A program made the position numbers and the translations under genes. DNA of 61,510 nucleotides. Source: Bacteroidota bacterium (GTDB lineage: Bacteria > Bacteroidota > Ignavibacteria > Kryptoniales > JAKASW01). Under the pieces are notes generated by a model that searched no databases, was not told where the DNA came from, and worked only from the letters and a program-made list of their open reading frames with translations. This document shows, piece by piece, positions 18,501-25,903 of the stretch. Location of the stretch: NCBI GenBank assembly GCA_021789975.1, contig JAJYIT010000026.1, forward strand, positions 1-61,510, given 5' to 3'. Position 1 is the first letter of the stretch. Each line of letters starts with the position of its first letter.

Positions 18501-18630
18501 CGGCCTCGGGATATTTCCCCTCCCTGATGTACTTGTCGGCCATCCTGAGGTGAAAGGCGGCTTCCTGCCTGGAAGCATCTGTTGGTGATGGTGGTAAGGG
18601 CTTTACTTTTTGGCTCTTCTTGAACAACAT
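15595..18630 (-). CDS. giant coiled-coil protein with C-terminal response-regulator receiver domain
   Basis: A 1011-residue cytoplasmic protein in four parts. Residues 20-80 form a helical TPR-like segment (AAFHLRMADKYIREGKYPEA, LNTVRSIEANNVYALALGER). Residues about 110-765 are an uninterrupted charged coiled coil. Residues 770-878 are a helical linker (RLREAWATPPVTADAARELM). Residues 880-1005 are a canonical receiver domain with D888, D889, phospho-acceptor D932 (IISDVMF), S964 and K986 (LTKPVD). The coiled coil contains two copies of a 327-residue unit in perfect register (see the repeat entry). It carries no DNA-binding or enzymatic output, so phosphorylation may control filament or scaffold behaviour, which is inference. 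No kinase gene is adjacent in the operon; phoU-phoR-phoB lies upstream on the same strand. Confidence 0.85.
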   Translation of the reverse strand: MLFKKSQKVKPLPPSPTDASRQEAAFHLRMADKYIREGKYPEAGEELNTVRSIEANNVYALALGERLQALIDAARTKAAEVPDPVHLSVEEDNVPVEVDADKVTIDEESIRSEIQRKLEAEYNRKLEDEIRKADERVAIALKKEREAREAERTSLVAKLEREKEEFRQNFEKEAKEKYDNEAAKMEASFRDQLADERKKAEEAIKREMDTLYEKAKQELKETAIREKRGLLDKEQKAIDENKKQMQKEFDRRLASEIAKVEASTKAQREKERKELIETTRTRLEKDFQQKLEAERKKIEDQIKIQEKELEKKYQERYDSLESETKGELEKRIGEARNKGQEDLEKKYEEARRRLESEYKSKLTSELASEREKMEKRLEEQLHEQQSKLEERVKKSAEEERRKNSDAAAAQDMDIQKELEARVSEAKKEIESQYEKKIRAEIEKKIEAEYSKKFTDEIRKAEQRIADALKKEREWQEAERASLISNLDKEKEKFRRELEKESKGKVDTEVAKMEAAYREQLAAERTHAEEETRAEMSALYERSMLDLKETAVREKRALLDEERKAIGDSKKQMSAEFEKQLAMEIERVKASTIAEKQKESDNLVESTRQRLEKEFQENLDTEKKKIEDRIKSRQDELEKSYEEKYKKLEDDSQRELNKRLEEIRNKEKTEFETKYDEMRKKLESELQTKMAEQLSSEREKLEKRAESELREKSWRLEEDRRRIVEEEQRKLDTSRLAMKSEIQRELDRRIDEARDSLQASYEEKLRLFGIKLPSSREDKMRIYMSRLREAWATPPVTADAARELMQLRDVLGLTFEDHFICEAEIRIQVYVSEVEKEVKKGRIKASEEGALDELKRRYQISAEESAKLEPQILSVFQRALMKAVILVVDDEQSFLDTVRPVLESYGYRVLTKESPTDALKLLSSTDVDMIISDVMFSGTEGDGFSFYEKVQKIPRLKKVPFIMMSGLHEGFFVRTGIQLGVDDYLTKPVDPDMLIAVVEGKLKKYRSLREGD
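16339..18249 (-). repeat. two gapless 327-codon-spaced copies within the coiled-coil gene
   Basis: Residues about 128-437 (17320-18249) and 455-764 (16339-17268) align with a constant offset of 327 and no gaps. Matching anchors include DEIRKADERVA/DEIRKAEQRIA, LLDKEQKAIDENKKQM/LLDEERKAIGDSKKQM, SELASEREKMEKR/EQLSSEREKLEKR and IQKELEARVSEA/IQRELDRRIDEA. This is an old tandem duplication whose length has been held strictly. Confidence 0.85.
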
Positions 18631-18767
18631 GCTAAGACCCTGAAAAATGCTCAGACAAAATATGAAACCCTACAATGATTAGCAACACGCCCACGATGAC
18701 GCGGAAAATTCATCGAATTATAACGATTTCTCTCCCCCCTAAGTTCCGTGGAATCGTCTCGAATCTT

Positions 18768-19436
18768 CTACTCCCCGATGTCTGCCGCATGGTGCTTTAT
18801 TATCTTGGCATCGACCAGGAAGACCACGTCTTCTGCAATGTTCGTTGCGTGATCAGCGACCCGCTCAATATGCTTTAGCGCCACAATCAAATGTGCTCCG
18901 GGCTCTATGAGATCGGGACTCGATTTCATCTCCCCAATCACATAACGGAATTTCTGCCTGTTCATCTCATCTACCACGTCATCTTGCCTGCATATCCGCC
19001 GCGCCAGCTCCGCGTCTGCATGTATGAAGGAATCGATACTATCATGGACCATTTGTCTTGCTACATCCCCCATCTCAAGGATAGCTGTCCGGTGCACAAG
19101 CTGCGGATAGTCCCTCAGCGGCTCAACTCTCTGTGCAATATTCACAGCGACGTCCCCGATCCGTTCGAGTTCATGATTCATCTTAATTGCAGACAACACC
19201 AAGCGAAGGTCTGCTGCGACGGGTTGTTCAAGCGCCATGATTTCATCTATCTCCTTATCCAGAAGATTGTCGAAACCATTCACCTTCTGCTCCGTTTCAT
19301 AAACCCGATTAGTCGCTTCTACGTTTCCATCGTGTAGTGCGCGAAACGAGAGATCCAACTGTTCGTCGACAAGACTCCCCATCTTAATGAGATTAGCTCT
19401 CAAAGTTTCCAGCAGATCCTCGAAATGTCTATGCAT
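18768..19436 (-). CDS. phoU: phosphate signalling regulator PhoU
   Basis: A 222-residue all-helical protein with the two PhoU repeats: an N-terminal copy (LIKMGSLVDEQLDLSFRAL, LDKEIDEIMALEQPVAADLR, LSAIKMNHELERIGDVAVNIAQRV) and a C-terminal copy ending in LIVALKHIERVADHATNIAEDVVFLV. PhoU links the Pst transporter to the PhoR kinase and keeps the Pho response off when phosphate is plentiful. Start ATG 19436 has GGAGG eight bases upstream. It follows phoR after 53 bases, so phoB-phoR-phoU form one minus-strand operon. The pst transporter genes are not in the window. Confidence 0.95.
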   Translation of the reverse strand: MHRHFEDLLETLRANLIKMGSLVDEQLDLSFRALHDGNVEATNRVYETEQKVNGFDNLLDKEIDEIMALEQPVAADLRLVLSAIKMNHELERIGDVAVNIAQRVEPLRDYPQLVHRTAILEMGDVARQMVHDSIDSFIHADAELARRICRQDDVVDEMNRQKFRYVIGEMKSSPDLIEPGAHLIVALKHIERVADHATNIAEDVVFLVDAKIIKHHAADIGE

Positions 19437-19489
19437 TTGGTATCCTCCTCAAGATTCCTGAATGTTTTTACATGATGCAAATTTAGGAC

Positions 19490-20542
19490 TTATTTTTTCA
19501 AAAGAAAGCTAAATTCTGATCCTTCACCGAGCTCACTTTTCACATCGACTTTGCTTTTATGAGCATCTATTATATGTTTGACGATGGCCAAACCCAGCCC
19601 GGTTCCGCCGACACTCCGGCTCCTGTCTTTGTCTACGCGATAGAATCGCTCGAATATCCGCGCCAGATGTTCTTTTCCTATGCCGGATCCGGTGTCGCGA
19701 ACAAATACACGGACAGAATCCGGTAATTCAACGAATCCAACTTCGATTATGCCACCGGAGTCCGTATACTTGATCGCGTTATCTACCAAGTTGTACATGA
19801 CCTGCCTTAATCTCTCTTTGTCACCAAGAACCAGGACCTCCTGGGAGATGATGCGATTCTCTATTCGAAGTGACTTCTTCTCAGCCTTCGGGATCATCTC
19901 TTCAATGATTGTCCTCAGAAATTCCGTTATGTCAAAATAACGAAAACTCATCCGCATCTCTCCACTTTCAATGCGCGATATTTCTATCAGATCATTAAGG
20001 AGATTGTTGAGTCTCTCAGAATGCTCATATGCCTTCTGGAGAAATTCCCGATTTACCCCGGGATCGTCGATCGCTCCGTCAATAAGCGTTTCTATGAATC
20101 CTTGTATGCTGAAAATGGGAGTGCGTAATTCATGCGAGACATTCGCAAGAAACTCACTTCTGACCCGCTCAAGCTTCTTCAGTTTTGAAATGTCATCTTT
20201 CAAGTTGGCAACGATTTGATTGGTAAGCTTCCCAATCTTGCTGAGTTCAACGCCGCCTGCTTCGGGGAGCTGCACCGAAAGATCGCCGGCACTGATCCGG
20301 CGTAGAGCATCAATGATGGTCGCCAGTATACTTCCCTGTCGCCTTCGAAATGCAGCGTAAGTTTCTTCGAAGATGAAGAAGAAGACGGCAATTACAGCAG
20401 ATGCGATCTCAAGACCATAGTGAACCAGGGCGTTTCGTAAGGAGAGCATGTTTTCTAGTTGACCTAGAAATAGGTAAAGCAGGACACCCAGCACTATCGC
20501 GAGGACAAGTCTTTGTTTGTATGACGAGAATAAGCGGTTCAT
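19490..20542 (-). CDS. phoR: phosphate-regulon sensor histidine kinase PhoR
   Basis: A 350-residue membrane kinase: two hydrophobic segments (about 11-29 and 43-60) with almost no periplasmic domain, a HAMP-like stretch (IIDALRRISAGDLSVQLPE), the dimerisation/phospho-acceptor motif SHELRTPIFSIQGF with H137, and a complete ATP-binding domain (NLVDNAIKYT, DTGSGIGKEHL, GGTGLGLAIVKHII). The lack of a sensory periplasmic loop fits PhoR, which reads the Pst-PhoU complex. Compared with E. coli PhoR no clear PAS domain is visible. ATG 20542 is chosen because the frame upstream is not membrane- or signal-like. It is flanked by phoB and phoU. Confidence 0.93.
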   Translation of the reverse strand: MNRLFSSYKQRLVLAIVLGVLLYLFLGQLENMLSLRNALVHYGLEIASAVIAVFFFIFEETYAAFRRRQGSILATIIDALRRISAGDLSVQLPEAGGVELSKIGKLTNQIVANLKDDISKLKKLERVRSEFLANVSHELRTPIFSIQGFIETLIDGAIDDPGVNREFLQKAYEHSERLNNLLNDLIEISRIESGEMRMSFRYFDITEFLRTIIEEMIPKAEKKSLRIENRIISQEVLVLGDKERLRQVMYNLVDNAIKYTDSGGIIEVGFVELPDSVRVFVRDTGSGIGKEHLARIFERFYRVDKDRSRSVGGTGLGLAIVKHIIDAHKSKVDVKSELGEGSEFSFLLKK

Positions 20543-20585
20543 GCTACATTTTCTCCGAAGGGGTCTGCCTGCTGGCAGGTTGGGA

Positions 20586-21272
20586 TCAGCCCTCGGCCTT
20601 GAATTTGTACCCGACACCCTTTATCGTCTCAATCATCTCGGAACGCTCACCCAACTTCTCCCTGATTTTCCTGATATGAACATCAACCGTGCGATCACCT
20701 ACGTATGCATCTGCACCCCACACCCTTGACAGGAGCGTATCACGGGTCACTACTTTTCCTTCATGAGATGCTAAATAGTAAAGAACTTCAAATTCCTTTC
20801 TCGGGAAGAAGACCTCTTTCCCACCGATCTTGACAGTATACCGCTCCCTGTCGATCAAGACCTCACCGAAATCGATGTTCTTCTGCTCATCTGCTTTCAT
20901 CCCATCGACTCGTCTCAGAACCGCCCTGATCCTTGAGATTAGTTTCCGCGGACTTATAGGTTTGACGATGTAGTCATCCGCTCCCAGTTCTAATCCGAGG
21001 ACCTCATCGAATTCTGCACTCTTCGCTGTCAGGAAGATTACCGGAATGCTGTTAGTTTTGTCGCTCTGGTTAAGCGTTTTAATTACCTCATAACCATCTT
21101 TCCCGGGAAGCATGATGTCTAATAGGATGACATCAGGCCTCACTTCATTGGCTTTGAGCAACGCAGCATTACCATCGAGGGCCGATTCTACTCGGAATCC
21201 CTCCCGCTCCAGATTGTAACGAATCAGTTGTATGATATCCTTTTCGTCGTCAACGACCAGGACGGTTTTCAT
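20586..21272 (-). CDS. phoB: OmpR-family response regulator PhoB
   Basis: A 228-residue two-domain regulator: receiver with D8, D9, phospho-acceptor D52 (ILLDIMLPGKDG) and K104 (YIVKPISPRK), then an OmpR/PhoB winged helix (FPRKEFEVLYYLASHEGKVV, VGDRTVDVHIRKIREKLG). Its position first in phoB-phoR-phoU supports the phosphate assignment. Start ATG 21272 has AGGAGA at good spacing. A 43-base gap to phoR contains a CCTGCC...GGCAGG palindrome. The two upstream tRNA genes are on the same strand. Confidence 0.93.
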   Translation of the reverse strand: MKTVLVVDDEKDIIQLIRYNLEREGFRVESALDGNAALLKANEVRPDVILLDIMLPGKDGYEVIKTLNQSDKTNSIPVIFLTAKSAEFDEVLGLELGADDYIVKPISPRKLISRIRAVLRRVDGMKADEQKNIDFGEVLIDRERYTVKIGGKEVFFPRKEFEVLYYLASHEGKVVTRDTLLSRVWGADAYVGDRTVDVHIRKIREKLGERSEMIETIKGVGYKFKAEG

Positions 21273-21360
21273 AGCAATCTCCTGTTAAGTTGGGGGAAAG
21301 AGGATGGGGGGCATTGTCTACTGCATTTCGCGCAACAGATAGCACCGCTGCGAAATGGTC

Positions 21361-21418
21361 GAGGCGACGGGCGGATTCTCAGCCATGGGCTGATGCGCCT
21401 TCCGCGCAGAACCGCCGC
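21361..21418 (-). repeat. interrupted partial copy of the tRNA-Cys 3' end
   Basis: Eighteen bases at 21361-21378 are identical to 21439-21456, the 3' acceptor and T-arm of the tRNA-Cys gene. The copy then carries about 30 extra bases, starting with the palindrome TCAGCC-ATG-GGCTGA, exactly where the T-loop would be. It resumes with AACCGCCGC, matching the other half of the T-arm. Similarity ends there, so no full tRNA can form. Confidence 0.7.
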
Positions 21419-21439
21419 GTTTGTGTCACCTTTCAATTG

Positions 21440-21512
21440 AGGCGACGGGCGGATTCGAACCGCCGCATAAAGGTTTTGCAGACCTCTCCCTTAGCCACTT
21501 GGGTACGTCGCC
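21440..21512 (-). tRNA. tRNA-Cys (GCA)
   Basis: The minus strand folds as a standard cloverleaf: acceptor GGCGACG/CGTCGCC, anticodon loop TCTGCAAAA with anticodon GCA, and T-arm GGCGG-TTCGAAT-CCGCC. The discriminator is U and CCA is not encoded. It lies 89 bases downstream of tRNA-Gly on the same strand, probably in one transcript. Confidence 0.95.
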
Positions 21513-21601
21513 CAGTAACAACTCATGGCCCGCTAACAAGGAAAAGACAGTCATAACAAATCTTTACGGAGCCAAGGACTTTCAGCAATTTAGAAACTTT
21601 G

Positions 21602-21674
<73 letters not shown>

Positions 21675-21685
21675 GTTTCGTTGAA

Positions 21686-21714
21686 AATATAGCCGTGCAT
21701 CATCTCATAATCAA
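21686..21714 (-). promoter_or_regulatory. promoter of the tRNA-Gly/tRNA-Cys transcript
   Basis: Read on the minus strand, TTGATT (21714-21709) and TATATT (21691-21686) are spaced by exactly 17 bases. The second box ends 12 bases before the first base of tRNA-Gly, the usual arrangement for a tRNA promoter. Confidence 0.6.
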
Positions 21715-21760
21715 GAACACCGAGTGCGACTGCCGGGAAGAAAGACTAGTCCAGAGAAGA

Positions 21761-21789
21761 AAGTCTCCGGCGAGTGACGACGGAGACTT
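21761..21789 (-). terminator. rho-independent terminator after the T9SS propeller gene
   Basis: AAGTCTCCG (21761-21769) and CGGAGACTT (21781-21789) form a perfect 9-bp stem with an 11-base loop. On the minus strand the stem is followed by TTCTTCTCT, a pyrimidine/T-rich tail. It lies 56 bases beyond the stop of the minus-strand propeller gene. Confidence 0.7.
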
Positions 21790-21844
21790 TTGCATGGAGC
21801 CGCTGCAATACCGCAGGTCAGCCACCCTGGGTAAGGCCCCGGTC

Positions 21845-22959
21845 TTACTCTATAATCACCATCTTCTTGTCCGATTCAAAAAACTGCCCGGTCTTATCTA
21901 CGGCTATCATTTTATAAAAATAGACGCCGCTTGCCAGTCCAGTACCATTGAACCTTACTTCGTATTCTCCAGCCTTTTCTTCCTCATTCACCAATGACTT
22001 CACCTCCCTGCCGAGGATGTCGTAGATTTTCAATGCCATGCGACTGGTCACTGGCAAACGGTACTTGATCATTGTGGACGGGTTGAAGGGGTTGGGGTGA
22101 TTCTGAGAAAGTGAATACCCAGTCGGAGTGCCGCTCTTGTTTTTTTCGACTCTAGTGATCAGCTCGGAAATCGGCCGACACCAGACCCCATGTCCGTAAA
22201 CGAAATCCGAGGTTCCCGCAAAGAGATACCCATAGCTGACACGCAACGGGCTCACACTGTAACCTGAGAGTCCGGCATGTCTCCACTTCCCGCCGTTGGT
22301 CGAAGAGACGTATACACCACTGTCCGTTGTGCCGGCAATGAAGTTTGAGTCGGTCCCGGTGATTGCGTTGACACCAGCATAAGCTGGCAATCCCCGGTCG
22401 ATCCAGGTCCAGGTCACTCCATTGTTTGTTGACAGGTACACGCCTTCACCGCCGCCCGCAACAATTGCCGTCGGGCCGGTAACGGTGAACGAATAGAAAT
22501 GATGATCGCCATTCGGAAGTCCGCTATTGACTGGGGTCCAACTGCTGCCGCCATCCGATGAAATGAAGACACCATGATCGTCCGGTCCCGGCGAAGAGAT
22601 AAATGCCGGTCGTAGCAAGACAGCTGGTGGCTTCATCCGGCAGTCCAGCCTGCTTCCATGATGCGCCTCCACCCTGCAAGTACATACACCCCCCAGGAGT
22701 TCCCGCGAAAAGATCGGTTCCCATCTTAGTAATCGCCTGGATGCTGGAACAAGTAAGACCACCGTTGTCAGTGATCCAGCCTCTCCCGCCGTCGGTAGAG
22801 TAGCTATAACCCTTGTCGGTCCCTGCATAGACTGTGTTTCCGCTGGTGATTAGTGCATTGACTGTTCCACCATACGGTCCCATCTGAGCCCATTGTGCCG
22901 TTGCACCATGGTCATGAAATAGAAAGACCACCACCATGAAAAAAAAAGCATTTCTTCAT
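21845..22959 (-). pseudogene. T9SS-secreted beta-propeller protein gene with two single-base frameshifts
   Basis: The product is a BNR/sortilin-like propeller (repeats such as VYAGTDKGYSYSTDGG, VFISSDGGSSWTPVNSGL, VYLSTNNGVTWTWIDRGL, VYVSSTNGGKWRHAGL). It ends in a complete type IX sorting domain (SLSQNHPNPFNPSTMIKY, LKIYDILGREVKSLVNEE, SGVYFYKM). It is split by two +1 shifts. First, ATG 22959 (MKKCFFF...) runs into a nine-T tract; with eight Ts the signal peptide would join the mature frame. Second, an extra C near 22579 breaks FAGTG-DHGVFISSDGG. A ribosome site (AAAGGGA) precedes ATG 22959. Either the gene is decaying, the T-tract is a slippage site, or these are sequencing errors. The product would be a surface or secreted protein of unknown ligand. 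Confidence 0.8.
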
Positions 22960-23001
22960 TCAGATATCCCTTTCCATCCCATTAGCATTCATTTTGTCTC
23001 A

Positions 23002-23559
23002 TCAAAATTTATAATCCACGCCGACCGCAAGAACGTAGAATCCGAATCCGACGCGTGCCTGGGCCATCCAGTTATCGTTGAAGAAATATCTGACGCCGGC
23101 GCTGCCGCCGATTCCGAATCCGCCTGCCGTCGGGCTGAGCCATCCGTACTCGGTGCCATAACCGTTCTTCCACGACCAGCTTGCCACTTCGTAGCCAAGA
23201 ACGAGACCGACGAAAGGATCCCATTTCCTGTTTTGGAGGACAAAGTGGTACATTCCGGACACTCCGAGGTCGATATAAGTCCAGCTGCCTATGTCAGAAA
23301 GACCGTAATCATTATAACCGTAGCTGAAGTAGTCGAAGAGTCCCCCGACCCCTATGATGCCGGGCCCTACCTCACCCACTTGTGTTACTCCTCGTTCGTA
23401 ATCAAGCCCAAGGGTGAGTGCACTGCCCACTCCGCTAAGGCCTACGTGCGCACCCGCATAATTCTTTCCGTACTCGAACTGCGCTGATGCCGGCCGAGAC
23501 CCAAGGCCGATTACAAAGAACGGTACAATTAAAGCAACGATAGAGAGTTTGGTTCTCAT
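23002..23559 (-). CDS. small outer-membrane beta-barrel protein
   Basis: A 185-residue protein with signal peptide (SIVALIVPFFVIGLGSRPASA) and a regular pattern of short amphipathic strands (NYAGAHVGLSGVGSALTLGLDYERG, SWTYIDLGVSGMYHFVL, WDPFVGLVLGYEVASW, FGIGGSAGVRYFFNDNWMAQARVGFGFYVLAVGVDYKF). This is an eight-strand OmpA/OmpW-like barrel ending in the aromatic KF terminus. Function is unknown; barrels of this size are porin-like or structural. ATG 23559 has AAAGGAG upstream. It lies between two T9SS substrate genes, all on the minus strand. Confidence 0.85.
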   Translation of the reverse strand: MRTKLSIVALIVPFFVIGLGSRPASAQFEYGKNYAGAHVGLSGVGSALTLGLDYERGVTQVGEVGPGIIGVGGLFDYFSYGYNDYGLSDIGSWTYIDLGVSGMYHFVLQNRKWDPFVGLVLGYEVASWSWKNGYGTEYGWLSPTAGGFGIGGSAGVRYFFNDNWMAQARVGFGFYVLAVGVDYKF

Positions 23560-23598
23560 GATTCTCCTTTGTTATTCTGTTGGTTTGCTATTCTCATC

Positions 23599-25530
23599 CT
23601 ACTTGAGTAGCATGAATTTCTTCACTGAGATGAAGACCTTACCATCAGTCCCAATACCATCCAGCCTGTAGAAATAGACCCCGCTCGGTAGAATCCCCGC
23701 AATGAACTCTACTTCGTGGGTTCCCGCCTCTTCATCTTCATTCGCCAGTGTCCGCACTTCTCTTCCAAGGACGTCATATACCTCCAATGTCACGTGACTC
23801 TTTGTTGGCAATTGATAACTGATGATTGTTGATGGATTGAATGGATTAGGATAGTTCTGAGTCATGTAAAACTTTCCCGGGGATTTGTATGCTCTAACTG
23901 CAGTCACGCTGCTTAGGGGCTCCAGAGAGGCCGTGCACAGGTTGGTGTACACAATGGAGGAGCCGTTGGAGGAATCGTAAGACGTTGACGTTTCGTCCAC
24001 TTGGATGGCGTAACCGGTGATGATACTTCCGGTATACCGCGGAACTATAGAGAGGCCCTCCACCGGCGCGGTACCCCAGAGAGTTATCCCGCCGGAGAAA
24101 TCCAAATTCAATTTTTGGTGGTTGCTGTAACTCGAAGATCCGGTTTGGCACTGCCCGTTCTCCCAGACACCGGTTTCCTGCCAGTCGTAGCTGTAGAAAT
24201 CAACCGTGATGTAAGGGACCATTATGCTGAAAGACTGCCATCCGACAGGGTCATACTGGACGTCGGCATCCACCTGAACGTCGGAATCTGCCAATGCCTC
24301 ATAGGTCTGGGAGGTGCCTCCCATTTCCCGGTATTTCTTGGGGCAGCTGTTCCCGGTCATGTCTGTGCTGGTAAACTTGGAGAAGGAATGGGCTAAATGA
24401 GTGCCGGAGACGCTCAAGGTCGAGTCATTGAAAATGAAACTCGTATGCGAACTATTCCCGGAACTGCAAAGGATCCTGCCGTGGGCACGCTGGACGACAA
24501 ATTTGTTGCTTTGTGTCCAGGTCCTAGTGTCGGCATCGCTGGTGGTCTGATCCTGGTAGCTTGTGAGACTTCGATGCACATCGAAATCGAGAATCCACGT
24601 GCTCGTCGTATCGGGGTTGCCTATGATGACAGTCGCCTCGCCATAAGCCTTCACAGTGTCGCGCAAAGCAAAAGTCGAATCCTGAAGAGTGGCGGTCAGA
24701 AGGGCTACGCCATCTGTGTCTCCCGCATCGAAAAAGGCCGTGGCCACTCCAAACTGGTCGGTCTCGACGGTAGAAGACGGTAGAACTCCGCGCGTTGTTT
24801 TCAGGCTCAGCTGCCGGTTTGGCACCGGCAGACCGTCGCAGTCTTTGACGGTAATGGTAATGCCCGTCGATCCGCCGGTGGGCAGGACCAACCGGGTCGT
24901 GGAAACGTCAACCTGCGGATCAATAACCATCATAGGGTCTGCACTCTTCAGTGATTCCAGGTAGTCCCGTATCTTTGCGGCAAGCGGGAGTATCTGACGT
25001 GTCGCGGCATTACAGGCGGATCTTACGCTGTCGTCCGTCGCTGACCCGAAAGTTGCCGTTCCGTCGGCGACATGGGTGTACGTATGTCCATCCTCAATTG
25101 AGATGGTAAGGGTGTAAATGCCCGAAGCCCAGACGACTTTGCTTGCTATCAGGAAATCGTAGTCTACAACTGCAGGGGCCCCCGTATCGGGGAAAGGGAA
25201 GGAAGCGCCCGCCAATGTCGTATCGTTCGTGGTATCCGCAAATCCAAAGGAAAAGAGGAAAACCTGATGACTCGAACTGTCACTCACGATATCTTCGAAG
25301 ATGAATTTCGAGATGGAATTTATCGCGTTCGTTTCGCTCTCGTTGTTGGTACTCGCAAGAGTTGTATTGCAGTCATACAATGCGACTGTCGGAACGGGCC
25401 AGTTGTCCTGGGCGTGCACCGGTTTGATGAAGACAAACGCGGAGACCGAGAGGAAAGTAAGAAACGCTGCGATCCGGCGATTAGTAAATCGGCACGCCGT
25501 CACTGCAGGCAGACAGGTTGTCGTTTTCAA
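23599..25530 (-). CDS. T9SS-secreted protein with invasin-type Ig-like domain
   Basis: An exported protein of about 643 residues. Near residues 205-300 is a bacterial Ig-like (invasin/BID_1 type) domain (VDVSTTRLVLPTGGSTGITI, DGLPVPNRQLSLKTTRGVL, VETDQFGVATAFFDAGD). The middle is beta-rich and Ser/Thr-rich and I do not recognise it. The last 80 residues are an intact type IX sorting domain ([43 protein letters not shown]). The ATG at 25539 has AAGGAG directly abutting it with no spacer. TTG 25530 sits eight to nine bases after the same AAGGAG, so it is the better start. The likely location is the cell surface or medium. This is the only T9SS substrate gene in the window with no visible damage. 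Confidence 0.85.
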   Translation of the reverse strand: MKTTTCLPAVTACRFTNRRIAAFLTFLSVSAFVFIKPVHAQDNWPVPTVALYDCNTTLASTNNESETNAINSISKFIFEDIVSDSSSHQVFLFSFGFADTTNDTTLAGASFPFPDTGAPAVVDYDFLIASKVVWASGIYTLTISIEDGHTYTHVADGTATFGSATDDSVRSACNAATRQILPLAAKIRDYLESLKSADPMMVIDPQVDVSTTRLVLPTGGSTGITITVKDCDGLPVPNRQLSLKTTRGVLPSSTVETDQFGVATAFFDAGDTDGVALLTATLQDSTFALRDTVKAYGEATVIIGNPDTTSTWILDFDVHRSLTSYQDQTTSDADTRTWTQSNKFVVQRAHGRILCSSGNSSHTSFIFNDSTLSVSGTHLAHSFSKFTSTDMTGNSCPKKYREMGGTSQTYEALADSDVQVDADVQYDPVGWQSFSIMVPYITVDFYSYDWQETGVWENGQCQTGSSSYSNHQKLNLDFSGGITLWGTAPVEGLSIVPRYTGSIITGYAIQVDETSTSYDSSNGSSIVYTNLCTASLEPLSSVTAVRAYKSPGKFYMTQNYPNPFNPSTIISYQLPTKSHVTLEVYDVLGREVRTLANEDEEAGTHEVEFIAGILPSGVYFYRLDGIGTDGKVFISVKKFMLLK

Positions 25531-25539
25531 TGCTTGCAT

Positions 25540-25903
25540 CTCCTTTTGTAACGGGCTCGTTAGGTTACACGGGCTATCGAGTCGCGCTTGTGTTTTCTGA
25601 GCCGTGGCTGCTTCCGGCGATCTTCTATGAGATTACCGCCTCTTCCGCCGCGGAGTCCGAGCCATGCCCTGCAAAACAAATACGAAGCCGTGTGTCCTGC
25701 TTTGAGAGCGGCAATCTCGGACAACTGTACGCCCCCCTCTTTCGAAAATCTCAGGATCGGCTCCCCTGTGGCGCAATCACTCGAAGATGGTATTTTGCGA
25801 TTATCTCCGAAGTGCTCCATCAAAGAAGAACGACGCGGTCTTGCAATTACCTGCCGACCCGGCGGCGGCTTCACCTGAGCTCTGCCAATGGTTCTCCGTA
25901 CCT
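25540..25903. other. no gene seen in 364 bases
   Basis: I see no convincing coding frame, RNA gene or strong hairpin. Short open frames on both strands lack ribosome sites and family resemblance. The stretch separates the start of the T9SS gene from the end of the NarL-type regulator gene and probably holds the T9SS gene promoter. Confidence 0.5.
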
